DNA of 64,000 nucleotides from Lysinibacillus pakistanensis (GTDB lineage Bacteria; Bacillota; Bacilli; Bacillales_A; Planococcaceae), in contig NZ_CP126101.1 of NCBI RefSeq assembly GCF_030123245.1, forward strand, positions 4,834,501-4,898,500. The letters are read 5' to 3'. The notes under the pieces were generated by a model. It made no database searches, was not told the DNA's origin, and saw nothing but the letters and a program-made list of their open reading frames with translations. The stretch's first letter is position 1; each line of letters starts with the position of its first letter. Below, one piece after another: positions 35,253 to 43,435 of this stretch. Made by a program: the position numbers and the translations under genes.

Positions 35253-35675
35253 TTAATCAAAAAATTCCATATGTAGCTTTTCCATCTTATAGTAGTTCAA
35301 CCGATCCTGTAATGTTCCTGTATGAAATTCGAATTTATGACCGTCTGGATCTATGAAATAAATTGACTTTTTGTCTCTGACATCTCGTTCTCTTCCCTGT
35401 AAAATATTCACGTGATTGTTGACAAGCTTTTCATACATTTTTTCAAAATCAGCCTCATCAATAGTGAAGGCTATATGTGTATAGGATTGATGTATTTCCC
35501 GACGTGGTATATCTTTTTCTACATTCAGAGCAAGCCATAGCCCATTTAAATCAAAATAGGCAGTGCTTTTTCCTTTAACTAATAACTTAGCATCGAAAAT
35601 AGTTTCATAGAACGCGATTGATTGTTCTAAATTCGACACAGAAAATAATAAGTGATTAATACCCTGTATAGTCAT
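35253..35675 (-). CDS. fosB: Metallothiol transferase FosB (fosfomycin resistance)
   Basis: 140-residue VOC-fold enzyme with the FosB pattern throughout: [51 protein letters not shown] and TLQDRLNYY. Metal ligands His8, His67 and Glu116 are present. FosB opens the fosfomycin epoxide with bacillithiol and Mn2+/Mg2+. The Cys next to the first His in several FosB proteins is Leu here. Chromosomal context with no mobile element suggests an intrinsic gene. GGAGG precedes ATG. Confidence 0.88.
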   Translation of the reverse strand: MTIQGINHLLFSVSNLEQSIAFYETIFDAKLLVKGKSTAYFDLNGLWLALNVEKDIPRREIHQSYTHIAFTIDEADFEKMYEKLVNNHVNILQGRERDVRDKKSIYFIDPDGHKFEFHTGTLQDRLNYYKMEKLHMEFFD

Positions 35676-35801
35676 ATCTTAACCGCCCCTCCATGGTTAA
35701 CAAAAAGTTTTGCACAATGGCAAATATGTACGATACTCTCCTCATCAGTTGTATGCAGTTTTCTTTCTAAGCCTTTGCTATCACCTTACCTGCTTCAGCA
35801 C

Positions 35802-35939
35802 CTATAACCGGAAAACATACTTTGCACCCTTTGAATCGAAAAGCGTTTTGCCAGCAGTGACTTTTTTTGCACGTCCAAATAATACTGTACCAATAATGGT
35901 AATGATGACTGTCCCTCGAATCCATTTCTTCTTACCCAA
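35802..35939 (-). CDS. Small membrane protein, 45 residues (TTG start)
   Basis: An unlisted short gene: TTG start seven bases after AGGAGGGAATAAGG, encoding a basic N-terminus (MGKKKWIRG), one hydrophobic helix (TVIITIIGTVLFG, residues 10-22), a basic loop and a C-terminus ending KYVFRL. It sits between rsgA and fosB on the same strand with a terminator upstream. I recognise no family. The strong ribosome site and the helix favour a real gene; the rest of 35676-36001 holds only the rsgA terminator. Confidence 0.6.
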   Translation of the reverse strand: MGKKKWIRGTVIITIIGTVLFGRAKKVTAGKTLFDSKGAKYVFRL

Positions 35940-35959
35940 CCTTATTCCCTCCTAAAAAG

Positions 35960-35997
35960 CAGAACACAGATACCTCAAAAACTATCTGTGTTCCTCA
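35960..35997 (-). terminator. rsgA terminator
   Basis: Perfect 11-bp stem GAACACAGATA / TATCTGTGTTC with a GCTTTTT tail on the minus strand. Confidence 0.8.
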
Positions 35998-36001
35998 AAA
36001 C

Positions 36002-37075
36002 TCATTTCTTTTTTCCCTTTTTTAATCCCTTCGCAATTTGCTTCCATTTTCGTTGCTCATTAAGCCTTGCCTGTGTATTTGTCTTGCGCTCTATAAAGGC
36101 CAGCTCCTTTTGCAATTTAAAGTAGCTTTGAAGTCGAGATTCCTCAAGCTCCCCATCTGCTATTGCCTGCTGTACAGCACAATGTGGTTCCTTTTGATGT
36201 GTACAATCTCGATAATGACAAACCGCTGAAAGCTGTTCTATGTCCTGAAAACTAGAAGCAAGACTATCTCCTTGATCCCATAATTGAAGTTCACGCATTC
36301 CTGGCGTATCAATTAAACACCCACCTTCAGGTAGTACCACTAACTCGCGATGTGTTGTCGTATGGCGCCCTTTAGCATCATCATCACGAATGTCAGATAC
36401 TTTCATGAGCTCTTCGCCACTCAGCATATTTGTCAGTGTAGATTTTCCTGCACCTGAAGAACCAAGCAATGCTCCTGTCACACCATCTGTAAATAATGCA
36501 CGAATATCCATTAACCCTTCACCTGAATAGGCACTTGTTACAAAAATATCTACTCCAAACGCTACAGATTCAACATCTCTTACCTTATCTGAAACATTAG
36601 CACATAAATCAGCCTTTGTTAGTACAATAATCGGTTTTGCCCCTGAATCCCAAGCTGCTATTAAATAACGCTCTAAACGTCGAATATTAAAATCTGCATT
36701 TAAGCTCATAACAAGCAGCACAATATCTACATTGGATGCTACAATCTGTTCCTGTATTTCCTGCCCCGCCACCTTGCGTGAAAAAACTGATTTTCGTTTA
36801 AATAGTTGATGAATAATAGCCTTTTCTTCACCAGGCATTTTTTCTACTAGTACCCAATCGCCCACTGCTGGAAAGTCCTCGCGTGCTAATGAGGTATAGG
36901 CAAAATGCCCTGCAACTGTTGCTAGCCACTCACCTTCTTCTGCTAATACACGATATGAATGCTTATGCTCTAATGTAACTCTTGCGGGTACACAATTCAC
37001 TAGCTTAGTCTGCTTCTTATATTCAATCATTTGCTCTTCAAAATATGTGTTAAAACCTAATGCTGTTAAATTCAA
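36002..37075 (-). CDS. rsgA: Ribosome small-subunit GTPase RsgA
   Basis: 357-residue circularly permuted GTPase: N-terminal OB-fold, then G4 (LTKADLC), G1 P-loop GSSGAGKSTL, G2/T-rich RHTTTHRE, G3 DTPG, and a C-terminal zinc knuckle (VCHYRDCTHQKEPHC). It helps 30S maturation. The TTG start follows AGGAGG by eight bases. It is not in the conserved prkC-rsgA-rpe cluster, so it is probably a paralogue of the main rsgA (inference). A long leader with a small open frame and terminator precedes it. Confidence 0.9.
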   Translation of the reverse strand: MNLTALGFNTYFEEQMIEYKKQTKLVNCVPARVTLEHKHSYRVLAEEGEWLATVAGHFAYTSLAREDFPAVGDWVLVEKMPGEEKAIIHQLFKRKSVFSRKVAGQEIQEQIVASNVDIVLLVMSLNADFNIRRLERYLIAAWDSGAKPIIVLTKADLCANVSDKVRDVESVAFGVDIFVTSAYSGEGLMDIRALFTDGVTGALLGSSGAGKSTLTNMLSGEELMKVSDIRDDDAKGRHTTTHRELVVLPEGGCLIDTPGMRELQLWDQGDSLASSFQDIEQLSAVCHYRDCTHQKEPHCAVQQAIADGELEESRLQSYFKLQKELAFIERKTNTQARLNEQRKWKQIAKGLKKGKKK

Positions 37076-37098
37076 TTTAGTTTCCTCCTAAAAGTGCA

Positions 37099-37167
37099 TA
37101 TCAATTTCACCTTGGCATAATTACTTCCGGATTTTGAAAATCCATGACATCCGCAGAATGAAGATAA
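37099..37167. repeat. Dispersed repeat A, copy 1 (short)
   Basis: Shares TATCAATTTC-CCTTGG-TAATT-TCCGGATTTTGA and the AATGAAGATAAA end with the copies at 44984 and 52913; the middle of the longest copy is missing here. Confidence 0.7.
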
Positions 37168-37206
37168 AAAAACCTTGTATCTGCGCAATTCGGCAGTTAC
37201 AAGGTT
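37164..37206 (-). terminator. Terminator in the rsgA leader (attenuator candidate)
   Basis: On the minus strand AACCTTGTA / TACAAGGTT with an inner CTGC / GCAG stem is followed by seven U residues. It lies between a promoter at 37362-37390 and rsgA. Its loop CCGAATTGC is complementary to GCAATTCGG inside the upstream short frame (antiterminator option). Confidence 0.65.
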
Positions 37207-37254
37207 TCACAGGCACGTTTAAGAGAATACACAAATCGAACTAATGAACTTAAG

Positions 37255-37329
37255 TCAAATTGTATATTTTAGGCGTGTGAAATTGAACAAACCGAATTGC
37301 AGTTCGCTAAAAATAGATCTATTCATCAT
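37255..37329 (-). CDS. Putative 24-residue leader peptide upstream of rsgA
   Basis: ATG preceded by AGGTGATG at suitable spacing, encoding MMNRSIFSELQFGLFNFTRL and ending YTI-stop. It starts about 26 nt after the predicted transcription start and ends about 50 nt before the terminator hairpin. No homologue recognised. Leader-peptide role is inferred from the layout. Confidence 0.4.
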   Translation of the reverse strand: MMNRSIFSELQFGLFNFTRLKYTI

Positions 37330-37361
37330 GTCACATCACCTACTTCCAATTATTTGTTTTT

Positions 37362-37390
37362 AATATAGCGAAATCTTCCGAAAATGTCAA
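37362..37390 (-). promoter_or_regulatory. Promoter of the rsgA leader
   Basis: On the minus strand TTGACA (37385-37390), 17-bp spacer, TATATT (37362-37367). Confidence 0.8.
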
Positions 37391-37467
37391 ATACAATCTA
37401 ATAAGCATGTATCCCCTTGCTCCTTGCATACAATGAACAAACCACTATTAACAAAGGAGATGTTGAA

Positions 37468-38550
37468 TTGCCAAAAATCATTTCTATCAGTACATACCAA
37501 CCACCGTACACATTACGGCAAACAAACGCAGAGGAATTAACGAAGGAACTTTTTCACACAAAAATCCCAAAATTAGAAAGATATTTAAAAGTATTTGAGA
37601 ATGGTGGTATTGCAACTCGTCATTTTTGTGTACCGCCAGAATGGCATCGTATTGATCATTCCTTTGAAGAACGCAACGATTTATATATTAAGCTAGCAAC
37701 ACAATACAGTGTGGCTGTTATTCAAGCATGCTTACAAAATGAGAAATTTTTAAAAATACCCATTTCGCCAAAGGACATTGATGCCATCATTTTCGTAAGT
37801 AGTACAGGCATTTCAACACCAAGTATTGATGCACGAGTGATGAATCAACTTCCGTTTTCAGACAAAGTTAAACGTATACCACTTTGGGGACTGGGCTGTG
37901 CTGGTGGTGCTGCTGGTATTAGTAGAGCTTATGATTTTTGTCTTGCCCATCCAGAAGCAAAAGTTCTTGTTGTTTGTGTGGAGCTTTGCAGTTTAACCTT
38001 CCAGCCAAATGACTTTTCAAAAAGTAATTTAGTCGGTGCCTCTCTTTTTGCAGATGGTGTAGCATGTATCCTTGTCTGTGGAGAGGAAGCGAAAATTGAG
38101 ACAAGAATGCCAACACCGGCTATCATAGCAACCGGCTCCAAATGGATGCCAGATTCAGAGAATGTAATGGGCTGGGATATTAAAAACAATGGCCTACATG
38201 TTGTTTTTCAAAAAAGTATCCCCGCTATAATCACTAATTGGCTTGGCCCATTCATTGAGCAATTTTTAATGGAGCAGGAATTATATACTGAACAGCTTCA
38301 TCACTTCATTGCACATCCTGGCGGTAAAAAGGTTTTAAAGGCTTATGAAGATACGCTTTATTTAGCACCCCAAAAAAACGACATTTCTCGGGAAATATTA
38401 AAAAATCATGGAAATATGTCATCTCCTACGGTGCTATATGTATTAGAGCAATTTATGTTAAATAAAGGACAAGTGGAGGATACTGGTTTGCTCGTCGCTC
38501 TCGGCCCTGGCTTCTGTGCTGAAGCTGTATTACTTAAATGGAGGGAGTAG
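37468..38550 (+). CDS. bpsA: Type III polyketide synthase (BpsA-like alkylpyrone synthase)
   Basis: 360 residues of the chalcone/stilbene synthase family. The catalytic triad is visible: Cys144 (GLGCAGGAAG), His in HFIAHPGGKKV and Asn in NHGNMSSPTVL. B. subtilis BpsA makes triketide alkylpyrones from long-chain acyl-CoA. The TTG start at 37468 follows AAAGGAG by eight bases; an earlier in-frame TTG lacks a ribosome site. The downstream gene overlaps in layout with bpsB, supporting the assignment. Confidence 0.9.
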   Translation: MPKIISISTYQPPYTLRQTNAEELTKELFHTKIPKLERYLKVFENGGIATRHFCVPPEWHRIDHSFEERNDLYIKLATQYSVAVIQACLQNEKFLKIPISPKDIDAIIFVSSTGISTPSIDARVMNQLPFSDKVKRIPLWGLGCAGGAAGISRAYDFCLAHPEAKVLVVCVELCSLTFQPNDFSKSNLVGASLFADGVACILVCGEEAKIETRMPTPAIIATGSKWMPDSENVMGWDIKNNGLHVVFQKSIPAIITNWLGPFIEQFLMEQELYTEQLHHFIAHPGGKKVLKAYEDTLYLAPQKNDISREILKNHGNMSSPTVLYVLEQFMLNKGQVEDTGLLVALGPGFCAEAVLLKWRE

Positions 38551-38551
38551 C

Positions 38552-39094
38552 ATGATCTTCTATATTATACTGATTATCGTGATTCTACAAAGATTGACAG
38601 AGATTTTTATTGCCAAGCGCAATGAAAAATGGATGCTGTCTCAAGGTGCATACGAAGTCGGTGCATCTCATTATCCCTATATGGTTACAATGCACATCAG
38701 TTTTTTCTTATTTTTAATAGTAGAAGTCGTTACTAATAATAGTGATATATCGCCCTTATTCCCATTATTTTTCTTATTATTTATTGCTGTGCAGGCATTA
38801 CGTATTTGGTGTATTCGTTCACTAGGTACTTTTTGGAACACAAAAATTCTAATTCTCCCTGATGCTCAAGTTGTACGCAAAGGGCCCTATACATTTATGC
38901 GTCATCCAAATTACGCAATCGTTTGCTTAGAGATTCTGCTACTACCTATTATGTTTCAGGCCTATTTTACAGCATTTTGTTTTACACTTTTAAATGTAAC
39001 TATGCTATCAGTACGCATTCCCATTGAAGAAAAAGCATTAAGGGATGCAACAAATTATAATCACGTTTTTGATAAGAAGATTTCGGAGCCCTAA
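38552..39094 (+). CDS. bpsB: Isoprenylcysteine methyltransferase-fold O-methyltransferase (BpsB/YpbQ)
   Basis: 180-residue membrane protein with about four helices and the ICMT signature near the C-terminus: VVRKGPYTFMRHPNYAIV and IPIEEKALRDATNYNHVF. In B. subtilis BpsB (YpbQ) methylates the alkylpyrone made by BpsA. The ATG lies one base after the bpsA stop with GGAGGGAG upstream, so I chose it over a start inside bpsA. The pair is co-transcribed and ends at a strong terminator. Confidence 0.88.
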   Translation: MIFYIILIIVILQRLTEIFIAKRNEKWMLSQGAYEVGASHYPYMVTMHISFFLFLIVEVVTNNSDISPLFPLFFLLFIAVQALRIWCIRSLGTFWNTKILILPDAQVVRKGPYTFMRHPNYAIVCLEILLLPIMFQAYFTAFCFTLLNVTMLSVRIPIEEKALRDATNYNHVFDKKISEP

Positions 39095-39112
39095 CCGAAA
39101 TCTTCTTTTTTG
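39076..39112. terminator. bpsAB terminator
   Basis: GAAGATTTCGG / CCGAAATCTTC followed by TTTTTTG, shared with the convergent GTPase gene. Confidence 0.9.
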
Positions 39113-39113
39113 T

Positions 39114-40307
39114 TTATTGCCATTCCCAATTAAAGGGATCCTGTAGATTTTTCCATGGTTTATTATACTCGTCCACTGTTAATAAACAAGCATCTAACTC
39201 TGCAATAATCGCCTCTTGATCTAAATCGATCCCAATAATCACAAGCTGTGTCATGCGATCTCCAAACTCATCATCCCAATCCTTCAGAACCTCAGGACTT
39301 TGAGAGAATACATCCTGTTGCTGCAACTTTGGTAAAGCAGCTACCCAGTAGGAAACTGGCTCTATCTTTGCTGATGACCCCGCCTGTGACAGCAATAATG
39401 CTACATCCTGATGTCTAGCACTCCAAATAATTCCCTTTGCTCGTACAATCGATTCTGGCATACGATCACACCACTCGACAAAACGCATTGGATGAAAAGG
39501 TCTTCTACGATTATAGGTGAAAGAAGAAATGCCATATTCTTCTGTCTCAGGTGTATGATTTTCATGACCAAGCTCCAATTCCTTAAGCCACCCAGCAGAT
39601 GCTGATACCCTCTCAAAATCAAAGCGTCCTGTATTGAGAATTTCTACTGGCTCTATCACACCATTCACTGTTCGAAGTAGCTTAGCTTCAGGCTGTAAAG
39701 CACGTAAAATGCACTCTAATCTTTCAAGCTCAATCTCTGATACCAAATCACATTTATTTAGAATAAGAACATCACAAAACTCAATTTGATCAATGAGCAA
39801 GTCCGCAACATCTCGTTCATCTAATTCACCCACTGCCTCCTTTCGCTCCAAAAGGCTTTCTCCTGACTGAAAATCATGCCAGAATCGATTCGCATCCACA
39901 ACAGTCACCATCGTGTCAAGCTGACAAAACTTCGTTAAATCGATACCTAGCTCCTCGTCCAAATAGCTGAAAGTTTGAGCGACTGGTATGGGTTCACTGA
40001 TTCCTGTAGATTCAATTAAAATATAATCAATATTGCCGAGCTTTGCGAGACGCTCAACCTCCTGCAATAAATCTTCACGCAATGTACAGCATATACATCC
40101 ATTAGATAGCTCTACAAATTTTTCCTCTGTACGTGAAATACCGCTTCCATTTGCGATTAATTCTGCATCAATATTGATTTCACTCATATCATTCACGATA
40201 ACAGCTACTCGCATATTTTTTTCATTTTGCAATACATGATTCATCATTGTCGTTTTTCCAGAACCTAAATATCCACTTAAAACAGTGACAGGGATTTTTT
40301 TTGTCAT
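39114..40307 (-). CDS. COG0523 zinc-chaperone GTPase (YciC/ZagA-like)
   Basis: 397-residue G3E-family GTPase with Walker A SGYLGSGKTT, the metal-binding CxCC motif NGCICCTLRED, ESTGISEP, NKCD and a C-terminal CobW_C domain (KGIIWSARHQ). YciC/ZagA delivers zinc to FolE-type targets under zinc starvation. A Zur-type site (40325-40339) lies 18 bp upstream of the start, which identifies it as the zinc member of the COG0523 family. AAGGAG precedes ATG. Confidence 0.9.
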   Translation of the reverse strand: MTKKIPVTVLSGYLGSGKTTMMNHVLQNEKNMRVAVIVNDMSEINIDAELIANGSGISRTEEKFVELSNGCICCTLREDLLQEVERLAKLGNIDYILIESTGISEPIPVAQTFSYLDEELGIDLTKFCQLDTMVTVVDANRFWHDFQSGESLLERKEAVGELDERDVADLLIDQIEFCDVLILNKCDLVSEIELERLECILRALQPEAKLLRTVNGVIEPVEILNTGRFDFERVSASAGWLKELELGHENHTPETEEYGISSFTYNRRRPFHPMRFVEWCDRMPESIVRAKGIIWSARHQDVALLLSQAGSSAKIEPVSYWVAALPKLQQQDVFSQSPEVLKDWDDEFGDRMTQLVIIGIDLDQEAIIAELDACLLTVDEYNKPWKNLQDPFNWEWQ

Positions 40308-40324
40308 TTATACAACTCCTTAAA

Positions 40325-40339
40325 TCGTAATCATTACTA
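40325..40339 (-). promoter_or_regulatory. Zur-type box, GTPase gene
   Basis: TCGTAATCATTACTA, close to the B. subtilis Zur consensus TCGTAATNATTACGA (two final bases differ). Confidence 0.75.
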
Positions 40340-40398
40340 TTTATAATTTGTAATTAAACCATAGCGAAACAAAAATTGCAATGCTAAAAAATTCATTA

Positions 40399-40447
40399 TT
40401 GACATATCTTCTAAAAAATAATAATGTATAAAGCGTAATTATTACGA
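40399..40447 (+). promoter_or_regulatory. rpmG promoter with Zur box
   Basis: TTGACA (40399-40404), 17-bp spacer, TAATGT (40422-40427); a perfect 13-bp palindrome CGTAATTATTACG (40434-40446) covers the start region, matching the Zur consensus. Confidence 0.85.
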
Positions 40448-40469
40448 TTTGAAAAAGGAGGTTAATTTT

Positions 40470-40619
40470 GTGCGTATACAAATAACATTAGCTTGTACCG
40501 AAACAGGTGATAAAAATTATATCACTACAAAAAATAAACGAAATAATCCTGAAAGGTTGGAGCTTAGAAAATATTCACCTCGATTAAAGAGAGTGACATT
40601 ACATCGAGAAACAAAATAA
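40470..40619 (+). CDS. rpmG: Ribosomal protein L33, zinc-free paralogue
   Basis: A 49-residue gene with GTG start eight bases after AAAGGAGG, encoding [20 protein letters not shown] followed by [16 protein letters not shown] and [12 protein letters not shown]. The L33 fold is clear, but the four cysteines of zinc-binding L33 are reduced to one (Cys9), the C-minus form. Such paralogues replace zinc L33 to release zinc when Zur derepresses. The Zur box upstream and the divergent zinc-chaperone gene fit this. Confidence 0.88.
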   Translation: MRIQITLACTETGDKNYITTKNKRNNPERLELRKYSPRLKRVTLHRETK

Positions 40620-40640
40620 TATTCCCTAATAAATATAAAA

Positions 40641-40682
40641 GACTGTTTCAAAAGTGATTATTTCCTTACTTTTGAAACAGTC
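40641..40682. terminator. Terminator between rpmG and the coiled-coil gene
   Basis: Long perfect stem GACTGTTTCAAAAGT / ACTTTTGAAACAGTC; U-rich tail on the minus strand. Confidence 0.8.
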
Positions 40683-40693
40683 AAACAAGCCTA

Positions 40694-41485
40694 TTAATGA
40701 ATTAAATCCCCTCTCGTAATTTCATTTGCTTTTATTTCTATAGCAAGCTCATTTAATTTCTGCTCTAGGTCATCAAGAATGCGTAATTTATGCTCCACCT
40801 GTTCTTCAAAATCAATAGATTGAGCCAATATCTTATTTACTTGAGTATCTAAATTTATAAGAGCATCATTCTTCACCCTCGTTCTTTCTTCTAGCAGATT
40901 AGTAGTCGAATTATGTTTATTTATATCCTCTAGCTTTTTCGATAATTTTTCCTCAATCTCTTTCATCAAATACTGATTAAGATTTTCAGCATTAGCTTGC
41001 TCTAAACGTGAATTTTCAACTGCTTCTATGATGTTTTCTATTTGTAGACTGATGCCTATTGCAAATTCACTCAGCTTACTTTCTAGCCCATTCACCGAAT
41101 TAACTGACAGTAATTCATCTTGTGTGACTTTTAACGTTTCCTTTAGTAACTTATTTTCTGCACGTAGCTTCTTTTTTTCCTTTAATAATGCTTCAATCGA
41201 GGATATTTGTTTTTTCTTATGGTTTTCTACTGTTTGAACATGATCGTAGTAGTTCTGTGTTGCTTTTTCAAAGTCTCTCTTCAGCTTTAATAGCTCCATC
41301 GAAAGCTCCTTTTTCTGATTTGTTAATTGGATATTTTCTCGTTCAAATCTTAGTACTAATGAATAATAATCACTATCTCTTAGTCTTTTAACCTCATTTT
41401 TATATTTCGCTAATTCAGCCCTTAAAAAAATAATCATTTGCTGGAGCTGGATGGGATCATTGTTTTTCACAATATCATTTTCCAT
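40694..41485 (-). CDS. Coiled-coil protein of unknown function
   Basis: 263 residues, almost entirely charged heptads: Lys/Glu/Leu-rich with Asn and Ile, no signal peptide, no membrane segment. The start follows AAAGGAG; an earlier in-frame GTG would overlap the previous gene. It is the third gene of a compact operon (94- and 190-residue proteins precede it). Next to spore-surface genes, a structural role in the spore coat or exosporium is plausible, but no family is recognised. Confidence 0.75.
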   Translation of the reverse strand: MENDIVKNNDPIQLQQMIIFLRAELAKYKNEVKRLRDSDYYSLVLRFERENIQLTNQKKELSMELLKLKRDFEKATQNYYDHVQTVENHKKKQISSIEALLKEKKKLRAENKLLKETLKVTQDELLSVNSVNGLESKLSEFAIGISLQIENIIEAVENSRLEQANAENLNQYLMKEIEEKLSKKLEDINKHNSTTNLLEERTRVKNDALINLDTQVNKILAQSIDFEEQVEHKLRILDDLEQKLNELAIEIKANEITRGDLIH

Positions 41486-41499
41486 ATTAAGCTCTCCTT

Positions 41500-41784
41500 T
41501 CACGAAAATTTCCCAAGCATACTCATAACCTCCTCAAATTGCTTCTTACTTTCTTCTATAACCTCATCAAGCTGTTTGACCAATTGTTTGTCAAATTCAT
41601 CATTTTTAAATTCTTGTTTTTTTGGTTTTTCTTCAGATATTAAATAGGCAATAAGTAGATTTAACGTTCCTTTTTCAAGAAAAGCAAAGCTATTATTTTT
41701 GTCACTATTATAGTTAGAAAGATTTGCAAGTTGCTCCTTTATAAATTGTTGTGTGATATGCTCTATTTTTTCAAATTCACTCAT
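41500..41784 (-). CDS. Small helical protein of unknown function
   Basis: 94 residues, acidic and helical, rich in Glu, Lys, Asn and Gln, with no hydrophobic helix. It overlaps the end of the preceding gene by eight bases and lies 14 bp before the coiled-coil gene. Tight coupling suggests the three proteins act together. No homologue recognised. Confidence 0.65.
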   Translation of the reverse strand: MSEFEKIEHITQQFIKEQLANLSNYNSDKNNSFAFLEKGTLNLLIAYLISEEKPKKQEFKNDEFDKQLVKQLDEVIEESKKQFEEVMSMLGKFS

Positions 41785-42349
41785 TATTCTCCTCCTGTGT
41801 TTGGCTTATTCCATTAAGATTAATAGGATTCAAAACAACCACACCATCTTGTAACTGATCACAATAGGTAAAACCCATAATACTTCCTGAATAAGATAAA
41901 TTGTGTGACCATTTAATTTGAAAATTAGTAAAAGATAATGTTTCATTTGGTTCTAATGTTGTTTTCCCTATAGGTCTAAGCCAAAATTCTTCTTTGCTCG
42001 CTTCATCATTGATTCGCTCCCAGCTGCTATTTCCTTTCAAATTGGGAGCAAAATGTTCATAAACATACCTACCAGAAAAGGCGAATGGCGAGTCTTCGGG
42101 TAGCTTTATACACAAATAAGGATTGGTAATAGGCTGATTCCCTATATTACGAATATGATAGGAGCCCAAACATAAACTTTCCTGTTCAGTATCATAAGAA
42201 ATATTGAATGAAGAAGTAAAATAACTTATGACATTGATAGGTTCAAGAATTGTAATCTTCTCAACCATTTTCCTGATTTCATGAACATAATGAGTCGTCT
42301 GTTCTTTGAGCTCATTTATTTTTTCCTCCACCTGATTGGTACTAGTCAT
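41777..42349 (-). CDS. Unknown protein with a predicted beta-rich domain
   Basis: 190 residues. Residues 1-40 are a helical region (KINELKEQTTHYVHEIRKMV); the rest has a beta pattern including SLCLGSYHIRNIGNQPITNP and LEPNETLSFTNFQIKW, which recalls CARDB/DUF11-like beta-sandwich domains, without firm assignment. AGGAGG precedes ATG. First gene of the three-gene operon; the neighbours suggest a spore or cell-surface structure. Confidence 0.7.
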   Translation of the reverse strand: MTSTNQVEEKINELKEQTTHYVHEIRKMVEKITILEPINVISYFTSSFNISYDTEQESLCLGSYHIRNIGNQPITNPYLCIKLPEDSPFAFSGRYVYEHFAPNLKGNSSWERINDEASKEEFWLRPIGKTTLEPNETLSFTNFQIKWSHNLSYSGSIMGFTYCDQLQDGVVVLNPINLNGISQTQEENNE

Positions 42350-42495
42350 AATTTTTATCCTCCTGAGTTAAATATGTAATAAGTGGTGTTACACTCGGCG
42401 TAATGACATTCAGTTTTTTTCAAGCTAGCTCGAATCTCTTCAACCGTGGCTTTTATCTGGTTTAGCAGATATTGGACAACAGCTAAACCAAAATA

Positions 42496-42522
42496 AAAAA
42501 AGAGAGGTTTACCCTCTCTTCA
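42496..42522 (-). terminator. Terminator of the SPOCS-like gene
   Basis: On the minus strand AAGAGAGGGTAAACCTCTCTT followed by a U-run. Confidence 0.85.
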
Positions 42523-42553
42523 AGATATGTGTTTTTCTTTTTTATTAGTACTA

Positions 42554-43192
42554 TTACCCGCCTGTTGGGAAAATAACAGGGCATTGCTGTGGACGAACTA
42601 CACCCGGACATGTAAACGGTAATTCTGCTCTTGGCTCGCAGAAAGTCGCTAAGAATTCCACAGTAACTGGGAATGTTGATTGAATACTTTGACAAACAGC
42701 TACAGTAATGGTTAATGCAGAAAACGTAATTGTACCTGCACCAGCTGTTAATGTTCCAGTTGTACACACGAAACAATCTAAATCTGTGAATAAAATTTCT
42801 ACATCTGTACCTTTTGGCGCACATAATGTAACTTGTTCACAGCGAGAAAGTGGAATATTATTGCTTGTGAACATAGTGCCGTTCGGTAAACAAACAACTA
42901 TCGTAACAACAAAATTCTTTTGAATATTTAAATGTTGAAGACATACAGTTGAACCATCAATGGAGAATTGGCGATTCTCACGGTTCAAGATAACAATAGG
43001 ATTAGTTGTTGATGGAACTACCTTACATGTAACTACCGCACCTGTTAAATCAGTCGTTGGCGTTACTCCTGGAAAAGTAATTGGTCCAGTAGGGGAAAAA
43101 TCAAACGACATTTCCTTTACAATCCAGTCAAATACCTTATCGACGTTTATACAAATTAGTTCCTGCGCCTGGGATGGCATATTCTCTAGCAT
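42554..43192 (-). CDS. SPOCS-like (DUF3794-type) spore surface protein
   Basis: 212 residues, beta-rich, with the motif EICINVDKVFDWIV-type opening (here LICINVDKVFDWIV) seen in DUF3794/SPOCS proteins of spore formers, repeated Thr/Val strands and eleven or so cysteines, many in the second half. The high Cys and low Lys content fits a cross-linked spore layer. A sigma-K-type promoter lies upstream. Related to endospore appendage or exosporium proteins by style, not by proven homology. Confidence 0.65.
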   Translation of the reverse strand: MLENMPSQAQELICINVDKVFDWIVKEMSFDFSPTGPITFPGVTPTTDLTGAVVTCKVVPSTTNPIVILNRENRQFSIDGSTVCLQHLNIQKNFVVTIVVCLPNGTMFTSNNIPLSRCEQVTLCAPKGTDVEILFTDLDCFVCTTGTLTAGAGTITFSALTITVAVCQSIQSTFPVTVEFLATFCEPRAELPFTCPGVVRPQQCPVIFPTGG

Positions 43193-43229
43193 CCTTTGAC
43201 ACCTCCATAAAATTTTTATCTTTCGTTTG

Positions 43230-43256
43230 TATCATATGTTTTTCAGCTATAAGTGT
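43230..43256 (-). promoter_or_regulatory. Sigma-K-type promoter of the SPOCS-like gene
   Basis: On the minus strand CATATGATA (43230-43238) matches the -10 consensus CATANNNTA; AC (43255-43256) 16 bases upstream fits the -35. Implies mother-cell expression late in sporulation. Confidence 0.6.
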
Positions 43257-43435
43257 ATGGGCTAAATAAATAGTTCAACCTCATATTTAGTAAAAACTTG
43301 TGTATCCATATGAATTTTTTTGTTTAATGCCCCACGCTTCAAGGAGATATTAATTTGTTTTTTAGGACCGGTATATTTGTAACAGAAAGTAAATATTTTT
43401 AATAAAATATTAATGGACTGAAAGGGGTGAAATAC

